This document shows positions 23,845 through 32,251 of a stretch of 64,000 nucleotides of DNA, one piece after another. Where the stretch lies: contig NZ_BMTU01000019.1 of the NCBI RefSeq assembly GCF_014649835.1, positions 56,817 through 120,816 of the forward strand, read 5' to 3'. Origin of the DNA: Streptomyces pilosus. GTDB taxonomy: Bacteria; Actinomycetota; Actinomycetes; Streptomycetales; Streptomycetaceae. Under the pieces are notes generated by a model. That model saw only the letters and a program-made list of their open reading frames with translations, was not told where the DNA came from and made no database searches. Within the stretch, counting starts at the first letter, position 1. Each line of letters starts with the position of its first letter. The position numbers were made by a program, and so were the translations under genes.

Positions 23845-24456
23845 TCACCCGGCGGGCCGCAGCGCCGCCAGCCGCTCCGCGAAGGGGGTGACCTCCTCGA
23901 AGGAGTCCCGCCGGGGCTCCGGACGGGCGGCGGCGAGGCCCGCCGTCAGCGCGGCCAGCTCACCGGCCGCCCGCTCGATGCGCCCGTCCAGCCCCTCGGC
24001 ACCCCAGTCCTCGGAGGCCGCGTACACGCCGGTCGGCACGACGACGGCCCGCAGGTAGGAGAAGAGCGGACGCAGCGCGTGGTCCAGCACCAGCGAGTGC
24101 CGGGCGCTGCCGCCGGTCGCGGCGATCAGCACCGGCTTCCCGGCGAGCGCGTCGGGGTCGGTGACGCTCAGCGCGTCGAAGAACGACTTGAACAGCCCGC
24201 TGTACGACGCCGAGAACACCGGGGTGACCACGATCAGCCCGTCGGCCCCCGTCACGACGTCGAACGCGTCCGCCAGCGCCCCGCCGGGGAACCCGTTGGT
24301 GAAGGTGTGCGCGATCTCCACGGCGAGGTCGCGCAGCTCGATCACCCGGACCTCCGCGTCCCCGGCCGCGGGGGCGGCGACGGCGGCCAGCCGGTCCGCG
24401 AGCAGCCGGGTGGACGACGGCACGCTCAGTCCGGCCGATACGACGACGAGCCTCAT
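23845..24456 (-). CDS. NADPH-dependent FMN reductase, 203 aa
   Basis: A flavodoxin-like reductase: SAGLSVPSSTRLLADRL near the N-terminus, GADGLIVVTPVFSASYSGLF as the flavin loop, and KPVLIAATGGSARHS in the middle. It belongs to the branch found next to luciferase-like monooxygenases (CE1759 type) and would supply reduced FMN. Its ATG overlaps the stop of the upstream monooxygenase gene by 4 nt (ATGA), so the two are coupled. Confidence 0.9.
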   Translation of the reverse strand: MRLVVVSAGLSVPSSTRLLADRLAAVAAPAAGDAEVRVIELRDLAVEIAHTFTNGFPGGALADAFDVVTGADGLIVVTPVFSASYSGLFKSFFDALSVTDPDALAGKPVLIAATGGSARHSLVLDHALRPLFSYLRAVVVPTGVYAASEDWGAEGLDGRIERAAGELAALTAGLAAARPEPRRDSFEEVTPFAERLAALRPAG

Positions 24457-25547
24457 GCCCGTGCTCCTTCCTTCCGCCGGGCGGTGGCCAGCAGCGAACT
24501 GTGGGTCGGCGCGTCCGGCACGTCCGCCGGACGGTTCTTGGCGAACTCCTCGCGCAGCACCGGCACGACCTCCTCGCCGAGCAGGTCGAGCTGTTCCAGC
24601 ACGGTCTTCAGCGGCAGTCCGGCGTGGTCCATCAGGAAGAGCTGGCGCTGGTAGTCACCGGCGTAGTCGCGGAAGGCCAGCGTCTTCTCGATGACCTGCT
24701 GCGGGGAGCCCACGGTCAGCGGCGTCTGCGCGGTGAACTCCTCCAGCGAGGGCCCGTGGCCGTAGACCGGCGCCACGTCGAAGTAGGGGCGGAACTCGCG
24801 CACCGCGTCCTGCGAGTTCTTCCGCATGAACACCTGGCCGCCCAGGCCGACGATCGCCTGCTCGGGCGTGCCGTGCCCGTAGTGGGCGTACCGGTTGCGA
24901 TACAGCTCGACCATGCGCTTGGTGTGGTCGGCCGGCCAGAAGATGTTGTTGTGGAAGAAGCCGTCGCCGTAGTACGCGGCCTGCTCGGCGATCTCCGGCG
25001 AGCGGATGGAGCCGTGCCAGACGAACGGCGGCACGTCGTCCAGCGGGCGGGGCGTGGAGGTGAAGCCCTGGAGGGGAGTGCGGAACGTGCCCTCCCAGTC
25101 GACGACGTCCTCGCGCCACAGCCGGTGCAGCAGGGCGTAGTTCTCGACGGCGAGGTTGATGCCCTGGCGGATGTCCTTGCCGAACCAGGGGTAGACCGGG
25201 CCGGTGTTGCCGCGGCCCATCATCAGGTCCATCCGGCCGTCGGCCAGGTGCTGGAGCATCGCGAAGTCCTCGGCGATCTTCACCGGGTCGTTGGTGGTGA
25301 TCAGCGTGGTCGAGGTGGAGAGGACGAGCTTCTCCGTGCGGGCCGCGATGTAGCCGAGCATGGTGGTCGGCGAGGACGGCACGAACGGCGGGTTGTGGTG
25401 CTCACCGGTGGCGAAGACGTCCAGGCCCACCTCCTCGGCCTTCAGCGCGATGGCGACCATGGCCTTGATGCGCTCGCGCTCGGTCGGCGTGCGCCCCGTG
25501 GTCGGGTCGGGCGTGACATCCCCGACCGTGAAGATCCCGAACTGCAT
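24453..25547 (-). CDS. FMN-dependent luciferase-like monooxygenase, 364 aa
   Basis: A TIM-barrel LLM flavoprotein: MQFGIFTVGDVTPDPTTGRT at the start, GLDVFATGEHHNPPFVPSSP, LSTSTTLITTNDPVKIAEDF and DLMMGRGNTGPVYPWFG are class motifs. It resembles the CE1758 group, which works with the FMN reductase encoded directly downstream. Substrate unknown; such pairs oxidise small sulfur or carbonyl compounds. ATG 25547 has CTGGAGGGTGAGCGGCC before it, a good SD. Confidence 0.9.
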   Translation of the reverse strand: MQFGIFTVGDVTPDPTTGRTPTERERIKAMVAIALKAEEVGLDVFATGEHHNPPFVPSSPTTMLGYIAARTEKLVLSTSTTLITTNDPVKIAEDFAMLQHLADGRMDLMMGRGNTGPVYPWFGKDIRQGINLAVENYALLHRLWREDVVDWEGTFRTPLQGFTSTPRPLDDVPPFVWHGSIRSPEIAEQAAYYGDGFFHNNIFWPADHTKRMVELYRNRYAHYGHGTPEQAIVGLGGQVFMRKNSQDAVREFRPYFDVAPVYGHGPSLEEFTAQTPLTVGSPQQVIEKTLAFRDYAGDYQRQLFLMDHAGLPLKTVLEQLDLLGEEVVPVLREEFAKNRPADVPDAPTHSSLLATARRKEGARA

Positions 25548-25693
25548 GGCCGCTCACCCTCCAGGTTGTTGACGGTTCAACTATACCCCTGGAACGACAC
25601 CCCGTCCCGCGCTATTCCCCGACGAGCACCCCGACGCACCCGACGTCGAGCACCCCCCGACGTCCCCGGCGCCGGGTACCCCCGTCGGCGCGC

Positions 25694-26584
25694 CTACGGC
25701 ACCAGCACCAGCCGTCCCCGCACCCCGCCCTCCGCCAGCCGCGCGTGCGCCTTCACCGCGTCGGCCAGCGCGTACGTGTCCGCGACCCGCGGCGTCAGCA
25801 CCCCCTCGTCCACCAGCCGCACCAGCTCCGCCAGCCGCACCCCGTCCGCGACCACCTCGACGGCGGCCACCCGCACCCCGCGCTCCCCCGCCGGCTCCGC
25901 CCGCGGGATCAAACCGGTGTACGCGCCCCCGTCCCGCACCCACGCCAGCGCCCGCTCGCCGAGCACCGCCGCGTCCAGCACGGCGTCGAAGCTCCCCGCC
26001 CGCACCTCGCCATCCGTGAAGCGCGCGGCACCGAAGGAGCGCACGAGCTCCTCGTCGTCCTCCCGCGCCAGGGCGGTGACGGCGACCCCCCGGTGGGCGG
26101 CGAGCTGGACGGCGTAGCCGCCGACCGCGCCCGCCGCGCCCGTCACCAGCAGCGAACCGCCCTCGGGCACCGCCAGCAGGTCCAGGCCCTGCGCGGCCGT
26201 CAGCGCGTTCAGCGGCAGCGCGGCCGCGTGCGCCGCGTCGACCGTCCGGGGCGCCCGCGCCACCGCGTCCGCCGGCACGACGACGTACTCGGCGTGCGTC
26301 CCCAGCGGCTTCGCCAAGCCGTGGGCGAGCGCGACCACCTCGTCACCGGCGCTCCACCCCGCCCCCGCCCCGACCGCGTCGACGGTCCCCGCGACGTCCC
26401 ATCCGAGCCCGACCACCCCGCCCGTCCCGCCGAAGACGCCGGCCCTGATCCCCGCGTCCACCGGGTTCAGGGCCGCCGCCGCGACCTCGATCCGCACCTG
26501 CCCGGCCTCCGGCTCCGGCACCTCCACGTCCACGACCCGCACGGCCTCGGGCCCGCCGAACGACGTCACCACTGCTGCACGCAT
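25694..26584 (-). CDS. NADP-dependent quinone oxidoreductase-like MDR protein, 296 aa
   Basis: A zinc-free medium-chain reductase: GroES-like N-terminal domain (EVPEPEAGQVRIEVAAAALN, PVDAGIRAG) and Rossmann loop LLVTGAAGAVGGYAVQLAAH. There are no structural-zinc cysteines. ATG 26584 has AGGGAG upstream and begins MRAAVVTSFGGPEAV, the typical family start; the open frame extends further up but the SD and family length favour this start. It is divergent from an HxlR regulator, which is likely to control it. Confidence 0.9.
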   Translation of the reverse strand: MRAAVVTSFGGPEAVRVVDVEVPEPEAGQVRIEVAAAALNPVDAGIRAGVFGGTGGVVGLGWDVAGTVDAVGAGAGWSAGDEVVALAHGLAKPLGTHAEYVVVPADAVARAPRTVDAAHAAALPLNALTAAQGLDLLAVPEGGSLLVTGAAGAVGGYAVQLAAHRGVAVTALAREDDEELVRSFGAARFTDGEVRAGSFDAVLDAAVLGERALAWVRDGGAYTGLIPRAEPAGERGVRVAAVEVVADGVRLAELVRLVDEGVLTPRVADTYALADAVKAHARLAEGGVRGRLVLVP

Positions 26585-26650
26585 GACGAAAACTCCCTGA
26601 TGGTGGCTGTTCACCACGGTTCCTCCGCGGCTGACCACAACCCTAGGAAG

Positions 26651-26677
26651 AGTTACTATCCAGAAGTAAGTAGTTAC
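26651..26677. promoter_or_regulatory. Repeat-rich HxlR-type operator region
   Basis: AGTTAC occurs at 26651 and 26672, and GTTACT...AGTAAG forms an imperfect inverted repeat between them. The 125-nt gap separates a divergent quinone reductase and HxlR gene, so this is the probable shared operator. AT-richer than its surroundings. Confidence 0.5.
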
Positions 26678-26709
26678 CTCAGAGTGCGTTTGTCTCCGGA
26701 AGGTGAGCC

Positions 26710-27111
26710 ATGGCGACCACGACGGCGGCCCAGCGGCGGGAACAGGCACGCGCCGAGTACGACGCGTTCCTCAAGGGCTGCCCCACCAACCAGCTCCTGG
26801 ACCGCATCAGCGACAAGTGGGTCGCCCTGGTCGTCAGCGCCCTCGCCCCCGGGCCCATGCGCTACAGCGACCTCGGCCGCAGGATCGCCGGCGTCAGCCC
26901 CAAGATGCTCACCCAGACCCTGCGCACACTGGAACGCGACGGCCTCCTCACCCGCACCGTCACCCCGTCCGTCCCCGTCCGCGTCGACTACGCGCTCACC
27001 CCGCTCGGCACGAGCCTCAGCCTGCTCCTGACCGCCGTGAAGGACTGGGCGGAGACCCACTTCGACGAGGTCCACCGCGCCCGCGAGCACTACGACACCG
27101 AAACCGGCTGA
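26710..27111 (+). CDS. HxlR-family transcriptional regulator, 133 aa
   Basis: Winged helix with CPTNQLLDRISDKWVALVVS, RYSDLGRRIAGVSPKMLTQT as recognition helix and RVDYALTPLGTSL as wing. Cys24 occupies the conserved sensor position of quinone- and aldehyde-responsive HxlR proteins (QorR, HypR type). Beside a quinone reductase this suits a quinone/electrophile response. ATG 26710 is preceded by GGAAGGTGAGCC, a good SD. Confidence 0.9.
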   Translation: MATTTAAQRREQARAEYDAFLKGCPTNQLLDRISDKWVALVVSALAPGPMRYSDLGRRIAGVSPKMLTQTLRTLERDGLLTRTVTPSVPVRVDYALTPLGTSLSLLLTAVKDWAETHFDEVHRAREHYDTETG

Positions 27112-27125
27112 CCGCACCACCCGCC

Positions 27126-27602
27126 CTACCCGACCTCCCCGGCCCGCAGCCGCGCCGCCTGCTCCGCCCCGAAGTCCGTCGTGCGCCGCAGATGATCGGT
27201 GAACAGAGCGAGCTCGGAGTCGTCCAGGTCGTCGAAGAACGCCACCCAGCCGCCCCCGATGCGCTCCCACACCCGCTCGAACTCCGCGGCCTTCTCCGGC
27301 ACCGGCGCCACCAGCACCAGCCGCCGGTCCGCCGCGTCCCGCTCCCGCACCACGTAGCCCGCCCGCTCGAGACGGTCCACCAGCCGCGTCGCCGACCCGG
27401 TCGTCAGCCCCGTCAGCTCCGCGATCCGCCCGGTCGTCACCGGGCCGCCCTCCAGCGTCAGCAGGTTCAGGCACTGCAGGTCCGTGGGATGCAGCCCCAG
27501 GTGGTCGGCGAGCGCCTGGTTGAACAGCGCGTACGACGCCATGTACCGCCGGGACACCGCCGCCAGCTCCGCCATCAGCCGCGGCCGCGCGCTCACCGGC
27601 AT
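27126..27602 (-). CDS. MarR-family transcriptional regulator, 158 aa
   Basis: Helix-turn-helix and wing: TDLQCLNLLTLEGGPVTTGR, IAELTGLTTGSATRLVDRLE, RDAADRRLVLVAPVPEK. The dimerisation helices are at both ends. ATG 27602 has GGGAGGTACGGGC before it. It lies divergent from a YnfA-type membrane gene, so that gene is a candidate target. Only 14 nt separate its stop from that of the convergent HxlR gene. Confidence 0.9.
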   Translation of the reverse strand: MPVSARPRLMAELAAVSRRYMASYALFNQALADHLGLHPTDLQCLNLLTLEGGPVTTGRIAELTGLTTGSATRLVDRLERAGYVVRERDAADRRLVLVAPVPEKAAEFERVWERIGGGWVAFFDDLDDSELALFTDHLRRTTDFGAEQAARLRAGEVG

Positions 27603-27707
27603 GCCCGTACCTCCCTGTCCGTCGGATGTACCGCATGTATCCCCGCCCCGGCCCCCACCAGGCGCCCTCCAACAGGTGACGCACGGCCCGCATGCGAAGC
27701 TGCGGAC

Positions 27708-28043
27708 ATGCTCATCCTCCGCTCCGCCGCCCTGTTCGTCCTCGCCGCGCTGCTCGAGATCGGCGGCGCGTGGCTGGTCTGGCAGGGCGTACGGGACAAC
27801 CGCGGCTGGATGTGGGCGGCCGGCGGCGTCCTCGCCCTCGGCGCCTACGGCTTCGTCGCCACCTTCCAGCCGGACGCCCACTTCGGCCGCGTCCTCGCCG
27901 CGTACGGGGGCATCTTCGTCGCCGGCTCCCTGCTGTGGGGCGCGGTCGCCGACGGCTACCGCCCGGACCGCTGGGACATCACCGGCGCCCTGGTCTGCCT
28001 CGCGGGCATGGCCGTGATCATGTGGGCCCCGCGCAACGGCTGA
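27708..28043 (+). CDS. YnfA-family membrane protein, 111 aa
   Basis: Four hydrophobic helices in 111 residues, with the YnfA signatures LLEIGGAWLVWQGVRD, GAYGFVATFQPDAHFGRVLA and YGGIFVAGSLLWG. The fold resembles small multidrug resistance (SMR) exporters, but YnfA proteins have not been clearly tied to a substrate. Divergent from a MarR regulator. ATG 27708 lacks a clear SD but matches the family start (MLILRSAALF). Confidence 0.92.
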   Translation: MLILRSAALFVLAALLEIGGAWLVWQGVRDNRGWMWAAGGVLALGAYGFVATFQPDAHFGRVLAAYGGIFVAGSLLWGAVADGYRPDRWDITGALVCLAGMAVIMWAPRNG

Positions 28044-28109
28044 CCCCCCGCCCGGCACCCCCGCCTATGCTGACCGGGCACGCCACCCCACCGCCCGAGG
28101 AGCAGCCCC

Positions 28110-28886
28110 ATGGCCACCGCCGCACCGCCCGCCGCGTCCCGTATCGCCGTCGTCACGGGCGCGAGCAGCGGAATCGGCGCCGCCACGGCACGCCGGCTCG
28201 CCGGGGCCGGCTACCGCGTCGTCCTCACCGCCCGCCGCAAGGACCGCATCGAGGCCCTCGCCGAGGAGATCACCGCCGCCGGCCACGCGGCCACGGCCTA
28301 CCCCCTCGACGTCACCGACCGCGCGGCCGTCGACGAGTTCGCCACCGCCTTCAAGACCGTCGGCGTCCTCGTCAACAACGCCGGCGGCGCACTCGGCGCC
28401 GACCCGGTCGCCACCGGCGACCCGGAGCAGTGGCGCACCATGTACGAGACGAACGTCCTCGGCACCCTCCACCTCACCCAGGCCCTGCTCCCCAAGCTCG
28501 ACGCGAGCGGCGACGGCACGGTCGTGGTCGTCTCCTCCACCGCCGCCCACGCCACCTACGAGGGCGGCGCGGGCTACGTCGCCGCCAAACACGGCGCCCA
28601 CGTCCTCGCCGAGACCCTCCGCCTGGAGATCGTCGGCCGCCCGGTCCGCGTCATCGAGATCGCGCCCGGCATGGTCAGGACCGAGGAGTTCGCCCTCACC
28701 CGCTTCGGCGGCGACACGGAGCGGGCCGAGAAGGTCTACCAGGGTGTGGCGAACCCCCTCACGGCGGACGACGTCGCCGACACCATCACCTGGGCGGTGA
28801 CCCGCCCGCCCCACGTCAACATCGACCTCCTGGTCGTCCGCCCCCGCGCCCAGGCCTCCAACACCAAGGTGCACCGCGAGGCGTGA
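28110..28886 (+). CDS. Short-chain dehydrogenase/reductase, 258 aa
   Basis: Classical SDR: cofactor loop TGASSGIGAATARRLAG, LTARRKDR for NADPH preference, DVTDRAAVDEF, NNAGGALG, catalytic Ser (VVVSSTAAH) and YVAAK with Tyr and Lys, then PGMVRTEEF. Close in feel to YdfG/serine-dehydrogenase-like SDRs that oxidise beta-hydroxy acids. ATG 28110 follows CGAGGAGCAGCCCC, a strong SD. Follows the YnfA gene by 66 nt. Confidence 0.92.
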   Translation: MATAAPPAASRIAVVTGASSGIGAATARRLAGAGYRVVLTARRKDRIEALAEEITAAGHAATAYPLDVTDRAAVDEFATAFKTVGVLVNNAGGALGADPVATGDPEQWRTMYETNVLGTLHLTQALLPKLDASGDGTVVVVSSTAAHATYEGGAGYVAAKHGAHVLAETLRLEIVGRPVRVIEIAPGMVRTEEFALTRFGGDTERAEKVYQGVANPLTADDVADTITWAVTRPPHVNIDLLVVRPRAQASNTKVHREA

Positions 28887-28909
28887 GGCCGGCGCGGCGA
28901 CGCACGCGA

Positions 28910-28939
28910 AGGGCGGGTCCCCGGCCGGGGGCCCGCCCT
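28910..28939. terminator. Bidirectional hairpin between SDR and rtcB
   Basis: Stem AGGGCGGG / CCCGCCCT around a self-complementary CCCCGGCCGGGG centre; lies between convergent genes. Confidence 0.7.
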
Positions 28940-28958
28940 CCTCGTCGCCTCCGCCGGG

Positions 28959-30152
28959 TCAGCCCTTGACGCAGACGACCTGCTTCAGCTTCGCGACGAC
29001 CTCCACGAGGTCCCGCTGCTGGTCGATGACCTGCTCGATCGGCTTGTACGCGGCCGGGATCTCGTCCACGACACCGGAGTCCTTGCGGCACTCCACGCCC
29101 CGCGTCTGCTCCTCCAGGTCCCTGGTGGAGAAGCGCCGCTTCGCCGCGTTGCGGCTCATCCGCCGACCGGCGCCGTGCGACGCCGAGTTGAAGGACTTGG
29201 TGTTCCCGAGGCCCTTGACGATGTAGGAGCCCGTGCCCATCGAGCCCGGGATGATCCCGTACTCGCCGGAACCCGCGCGGATCGCGCCCTTGCGGGTCAC
29301 CAGCAGGTCCATGCCGTCGTAACGCTCCTCGGCCACGTAGTTGTGGTGCGCGCTGATCTCCGGCTCGAAGGACGGCCCGGCCTTCTTGAACTCCTTGCGG
29401 ACCACGTCCTTCAGGAGCGCCATCATGATCGAGCGGTTGTACTTCGCGTACTCCTGGGCCCAGAACAGGTCGTTGCGGTATGCGGCCATCTGCGGGGTGT
29501 CCGCGACGAAGACGGCGAGGTCGCGGTCGACCAGGTTCTGGTTGTGCGGGAGCTTCTGGGCGATGCCGATGTGGTGCTCGGCGAGTTCCTTGCCGATGTT
29601 CCGGGAGCCGGAGTGCAGCATCAGCCAGACGGACCCGTCCGTATCGGTGCACACCTCTACGAAATGGTTCCCGCCACCCAGGGTTCCCATCTGCTTCGTC
29701 GCCCGCTCCTGACGGAACCTGACCGCCTCCGCCACTCCGCCGAAGCGCCCCCAGAAGTCGTCCCAGCCGGCCGTCGCCAGTCCGTGGAAGCGGCCGGGCT
29801 CGACCGGGTCGTCGTGCATGCCCCGGCCCACCGGGATCGCCTGCTCGATCTTCGACCGCAGCCGGGAGAGGTCGCCCGGGAGGTCGTTCGCCGTCAGGGA
29901 GGTCCGCACGGCCGACATGCCGCAGCCGATGTCGACGCCCACCGCCGCCGGGCAGACCGCACCGCGCATCGCGATGACCGAACCGACCGTCGCGCCCTTG
30001 CCGTAGTGCACGTCCGGCATCACGGCCAGCCCCTTGATCCACGGCAGGGTGGCGACGTTCCGCAGTTGCTGGAGCGCGCCCTCCTCCACCGTCGCGGGAT
30101 CGGCCCACATCCGGATCGGTACCTTCGCGCCCGGCATTTCCACGTACGACAT
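28959..30152 (-). CDS. rtcB: RtcB-family RNA-splicing ligase, 397 aa
   Basis: The manganese and guanylylation sites are visible: MPDVHYGKGATVGSV, VGVDIGCGM with Cys77, GGGNHFVEV, HSGSRNIGKELAEHH, SASHGAGR near the C-terminus, where the nucleophilic histidine lies. RtcB ligates 2',3'-cyclic phosphate and 5'-OH RNA ends. It is a single gene, with no archease or RtcA next to it, and its length is that of the short bacterial form. ATG 30152 begins MSYVEMPGAKVPIRMW, which is typical. Confidence 0.93.
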   Translation of the reverse strand: MSYVEMPGAKVPIRMWADPATVEEGALQQLRNVATLPWIKGLAVMPDVHYGKGATVGSVIAMRGAVCPAAVGVDIGCGMSAVRTSLTANDLPGDLSRLRSKIEQAIPVGRGMHDDPVEPGRFHGLATAGWDDFWGRFGGVAEAVRFRQERATKQMGTLGGGNHFVEVCTDTDGSVWLMLHSGSRNIGKELAEHHIGIAQKLPHNQNLVDRDLAVFVADTPQMAAYRNDLFWAQEYAKYNRSIMMALLKDVVRKEFKKAGPSFEPEISAHHNYVAEERYDGMDLLVTRKGAIRAGSGEYGIIPGSMGTGSYIVKGLGNTKSFNSASHGAGRRMSRNAAKRRFSTRDLEEQTRGVECRKDSGVVDEIPAAYKPIEQVIDQQRDLVEVVAKLKQVVCVKG

Positions 30153-30368
30153 AACGCCTCATTCCCCCGAAAGAAAAACAGAAGTCCGTAAAGAGCAAAA
30201 CCGGCGCCAAGGTCACGGAAAAGGGATGACGGACCGGCGTCCACGGCAGTGCGTGCGATACACATTGTCTGCGAAGGGCGCCCCCCTGCGGCAAGCGATT
30301 AACCAGCGGGGACACTGGGAAGGCCCGGCGGGCACCGGCCCGCACCCACCGTCGAGAGGAGCCCGACC

Positions 30369-31202
30369 GTGCTGCGGAGGGCGTACGTACCCGGCGTCGC
30401 CGCGCTCCTGGCGGCCGTACTGGCCGGCTGCACCGGCAGCTCGGACGACGGCGGACCGTCGGACAACTCCAACCCGGGCAGCGCCGGTACGGCGTCCCCG
30501 GCGGCCCAGCCCGGCCGGTACGCCACGCTGCCCGAGCCGTGCGGCGTGGTCGACGGCCGGACGCTCGACGAACTCCTGCCCGGCATCGGCGAGATGACCG
30601 ACGAGGCCAGGCGCGAGAAGGCGTACGGGGGCGAGGCGACGCTCACCTACGACACCGACCGCAAGGTGGGCTGCCGTTGGAAGGTGGAGTCGGCCGAGGC
30701 CACCAACCACCTGCTGGTCGACTTCGAACGGGTCGTCTCCTACGACAACGCGGTCAGCGACGACGCCCAGGCCGAGGAGCTGTTCGCGACGAAGCAGTCG
30801 GCGGCCGAACTGCCCGAGCCGGTGGTGACGTCGACGGGCTCCCCCTCGCCCTCCTCGTCCACGTCCTCCTCCCCTTCCTCCCCTTCCTCCTCCACCGGGC
30901 CGTCCGGGGCCGCGGGTTCGTCCCCGTCCTCCTCCGCCTCGCCCTCCGTGTCCCCGGCCGATCTGCAGCCCCGAGTGCTGGAGGACCTGGGCGACGAGGC
31001 GTTCCTCGACGACGCGCTCGACAGCGCCGGTTCGACCGCCCGGCAGCGCACGGTGACTGTGGCGTTCCGCACGTCCAACGTGATGGTGACCGTCGAGTAC
31101 GCGGAGCAGCCGATGACCGTCGGCACGGTCCCGGACAGCAAGGAAATGCAGGACAGGGCCAGGAAACTGGCTGCCGAGCTGGCCGATTCACTGGGCGGCT
31201 GA
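30369..31202 (+). CDS. DUF3558 lipoprotein, 277 aa
   Basis: Signal with lipobox LAGC (Cys21). After a Ser/Gly linker the DUF3558-type domain starts with TLPEPCGVVDGRTLDELLPG and includes KVGCRWKVESAEATNHLLVD. A Ser/Pro-rich stretch of about 50 residues (SPSSSTSSSPSSPSSS) is inserted in the middle, then the last strands follow (RTVTVAFRTSNVMVTVEYAE). It would be a cell-surface protein of unknown role. GTG 30369 has GAGAGGAGCCCGACC before it. Related to the next gene. Confidence 0.85.
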   Translation: MLRRAYVPGVAALLAAVLAGCTGSSDDGGPSDNSNPGSAGTASPAAQPGRYATLPEPCGVVDGRTLDELLPGIGEMTDEARREKAYGGEATLTYDTDRKVGCRWKVESAEATNHLLVDFERVVSYDNAVSDDAQAEELFATKQSAAELPEPVVTSTGSPSPSSSTSSSPSSPSSSTGPSGAAGSSPSSSASPSVSPADLQPRVLEDLGDEAFLDDALDSAGSTARQRTVTVAFRTSNVMVTVEYAEQPMTVGTVPDSKEMQDRARKLAAELADSLGG

Positions 31203-31320
31203 GTCTCTTTCCCGCCCTCTGAGGCCCCGTGCGCGAAGCAGGCGAAGAGGGACCGCACGGGTGACTCAACGCGTACCGTGACCCCTCGGACCCGATCCGA
31301 CGGCAGGGAACACGAGCGTC

Positions 31321-32163
31321 ATGAGTGAAGGAACCATGCAGCGACGAGCACAGCGTGAGCAGCAGTCCGGTCAGAGAGTGAAGCGTCTTCGCCGCGTCCT
31401 TGTCTGCGCGGCTGCCGTCCCGGTGATGCTGGGCGCCGCCGGCTGCTCCTCGGACTCCGGCTCCGACGACGGCAAGGACAAGGCCTCCGGCGCCGCCGCC
31501 CCGACGTCCGCCGCCCCGTCGCCCACCGTGCAGGCCGCGGCGTACCAGAGGCTTCCCGAGGCGTGCGGGGTGCTGTCGAAGAAGACCCTGGAGGACCTGG
31601 CCCCGAAGGCGAAGTCGGGCAAGGAGGGCGGCTCGGACGACGTGTCGACCCGCGCCAGCTGCTCCTGGAACAGCCTGGACAACAACGGGGTGAAGGGCTC
31701 GCAGTTCCGCTGGCTGAACGTGTCGCTGCTGCGTTTCGACTCCGACACCACCCGTGGTGCGGGCGACAAGCTGGCCCAGCAGTACTACGACAAGCAGGTG
31801 CGGGACGCCCAGGCGACCGAGGGCGCGCAGGGCGCGAAGGCGGAGCCGGTCAGCGGGACCGGTGACGAGGCCACGGCGGTGCGTTACGAGCTGAAGAAGA
31901 AGGAAGGCACCTTCAAGCAGCAGACGGTGGTGGTCCGCGTGGAGAACGTGGTCGTCACCCTCGACTACAACGGTGCCGGTCTGGCCGGGGACAAGGCGCC
32001 GGACGCCGCGGACCTGATGAAGGACGCCCAGAAGGCGGCCAAGGAGGCCGTGACGTCGGTCACCAAGGCCAACGGGCCCGGCGGGAGCGCGGGTTCGCCG
32101 TCGAAGTCCGCCTCCCGGGCGCCGTCCGCCTCGGCCACGAAGCCCGCTTCCGACCAGGGCTGA
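31321..32163 (+). CDS. DUF3558 lipoprotein, 280 aa
   Basis: Second lipoprotein of the same family: lipobox GAAGC (Cys42), then YQRLPEACGVLSKKTLEDLA and RASCSWNSLDNNG, the same CG/C-W pattern as the previous gene. It ends in a Ser/Ala tail. The long N-terminus before the hydrophobic stretch suggests that the ATG at 31336 (MQRRAQREQ) could also be the start. The pair probably arose by duplication. Function unknown; both precede a membrane protein with a DUF2637 domain. Confidence 0.85.
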   Translation: MSEGTMQRRAQREQQSGQRVKRLRRVLVCAAAVPVMLGAAGCSSDSGSDDGKDKASGAAAPTSAAPSPTVQAAAYQRLPEACGVLSKKTLEDLAPKAKSGKEGGSDDVSTRASCSWNSLDNNGVKGSQFRWLNVSLLRFDSDTTRGAGDKLAQQYYDKQVRDAQATEGAQGAKAEPVSGTGDEATAVRYELKKKEGTFKQQTVVVRVENVVVTLDYNGAGLAGDKAPDAADLMKDAQKAAKEAVTSVTKANGPGGSAGSPSKSASRAPSASATKPASDQG

Positions 32164-32213
32164 GCCCGCTGAAGCAGAACCGGCCACCCGTCTCCCGCAC
32201 ACATGTGCCACTC

Positions 32214-32227
32214 TGTTGCGCGCAACA
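32214..32227. promoter_or_regulatory. 14-bp palindrome upstream of DUF2637 gene
   Basis: TGTTGCGCGCAACA is a perfect 14-bp palindrome 25 nt before the start. A shorter palindrome (CACATGTG) lies 10 nt to its left. It is a probable operator for an unidentified regulator. Confidence 0.55.
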
Positions 32228-32251
32228 ACACGCACTGGGAGGGGAGTACGG

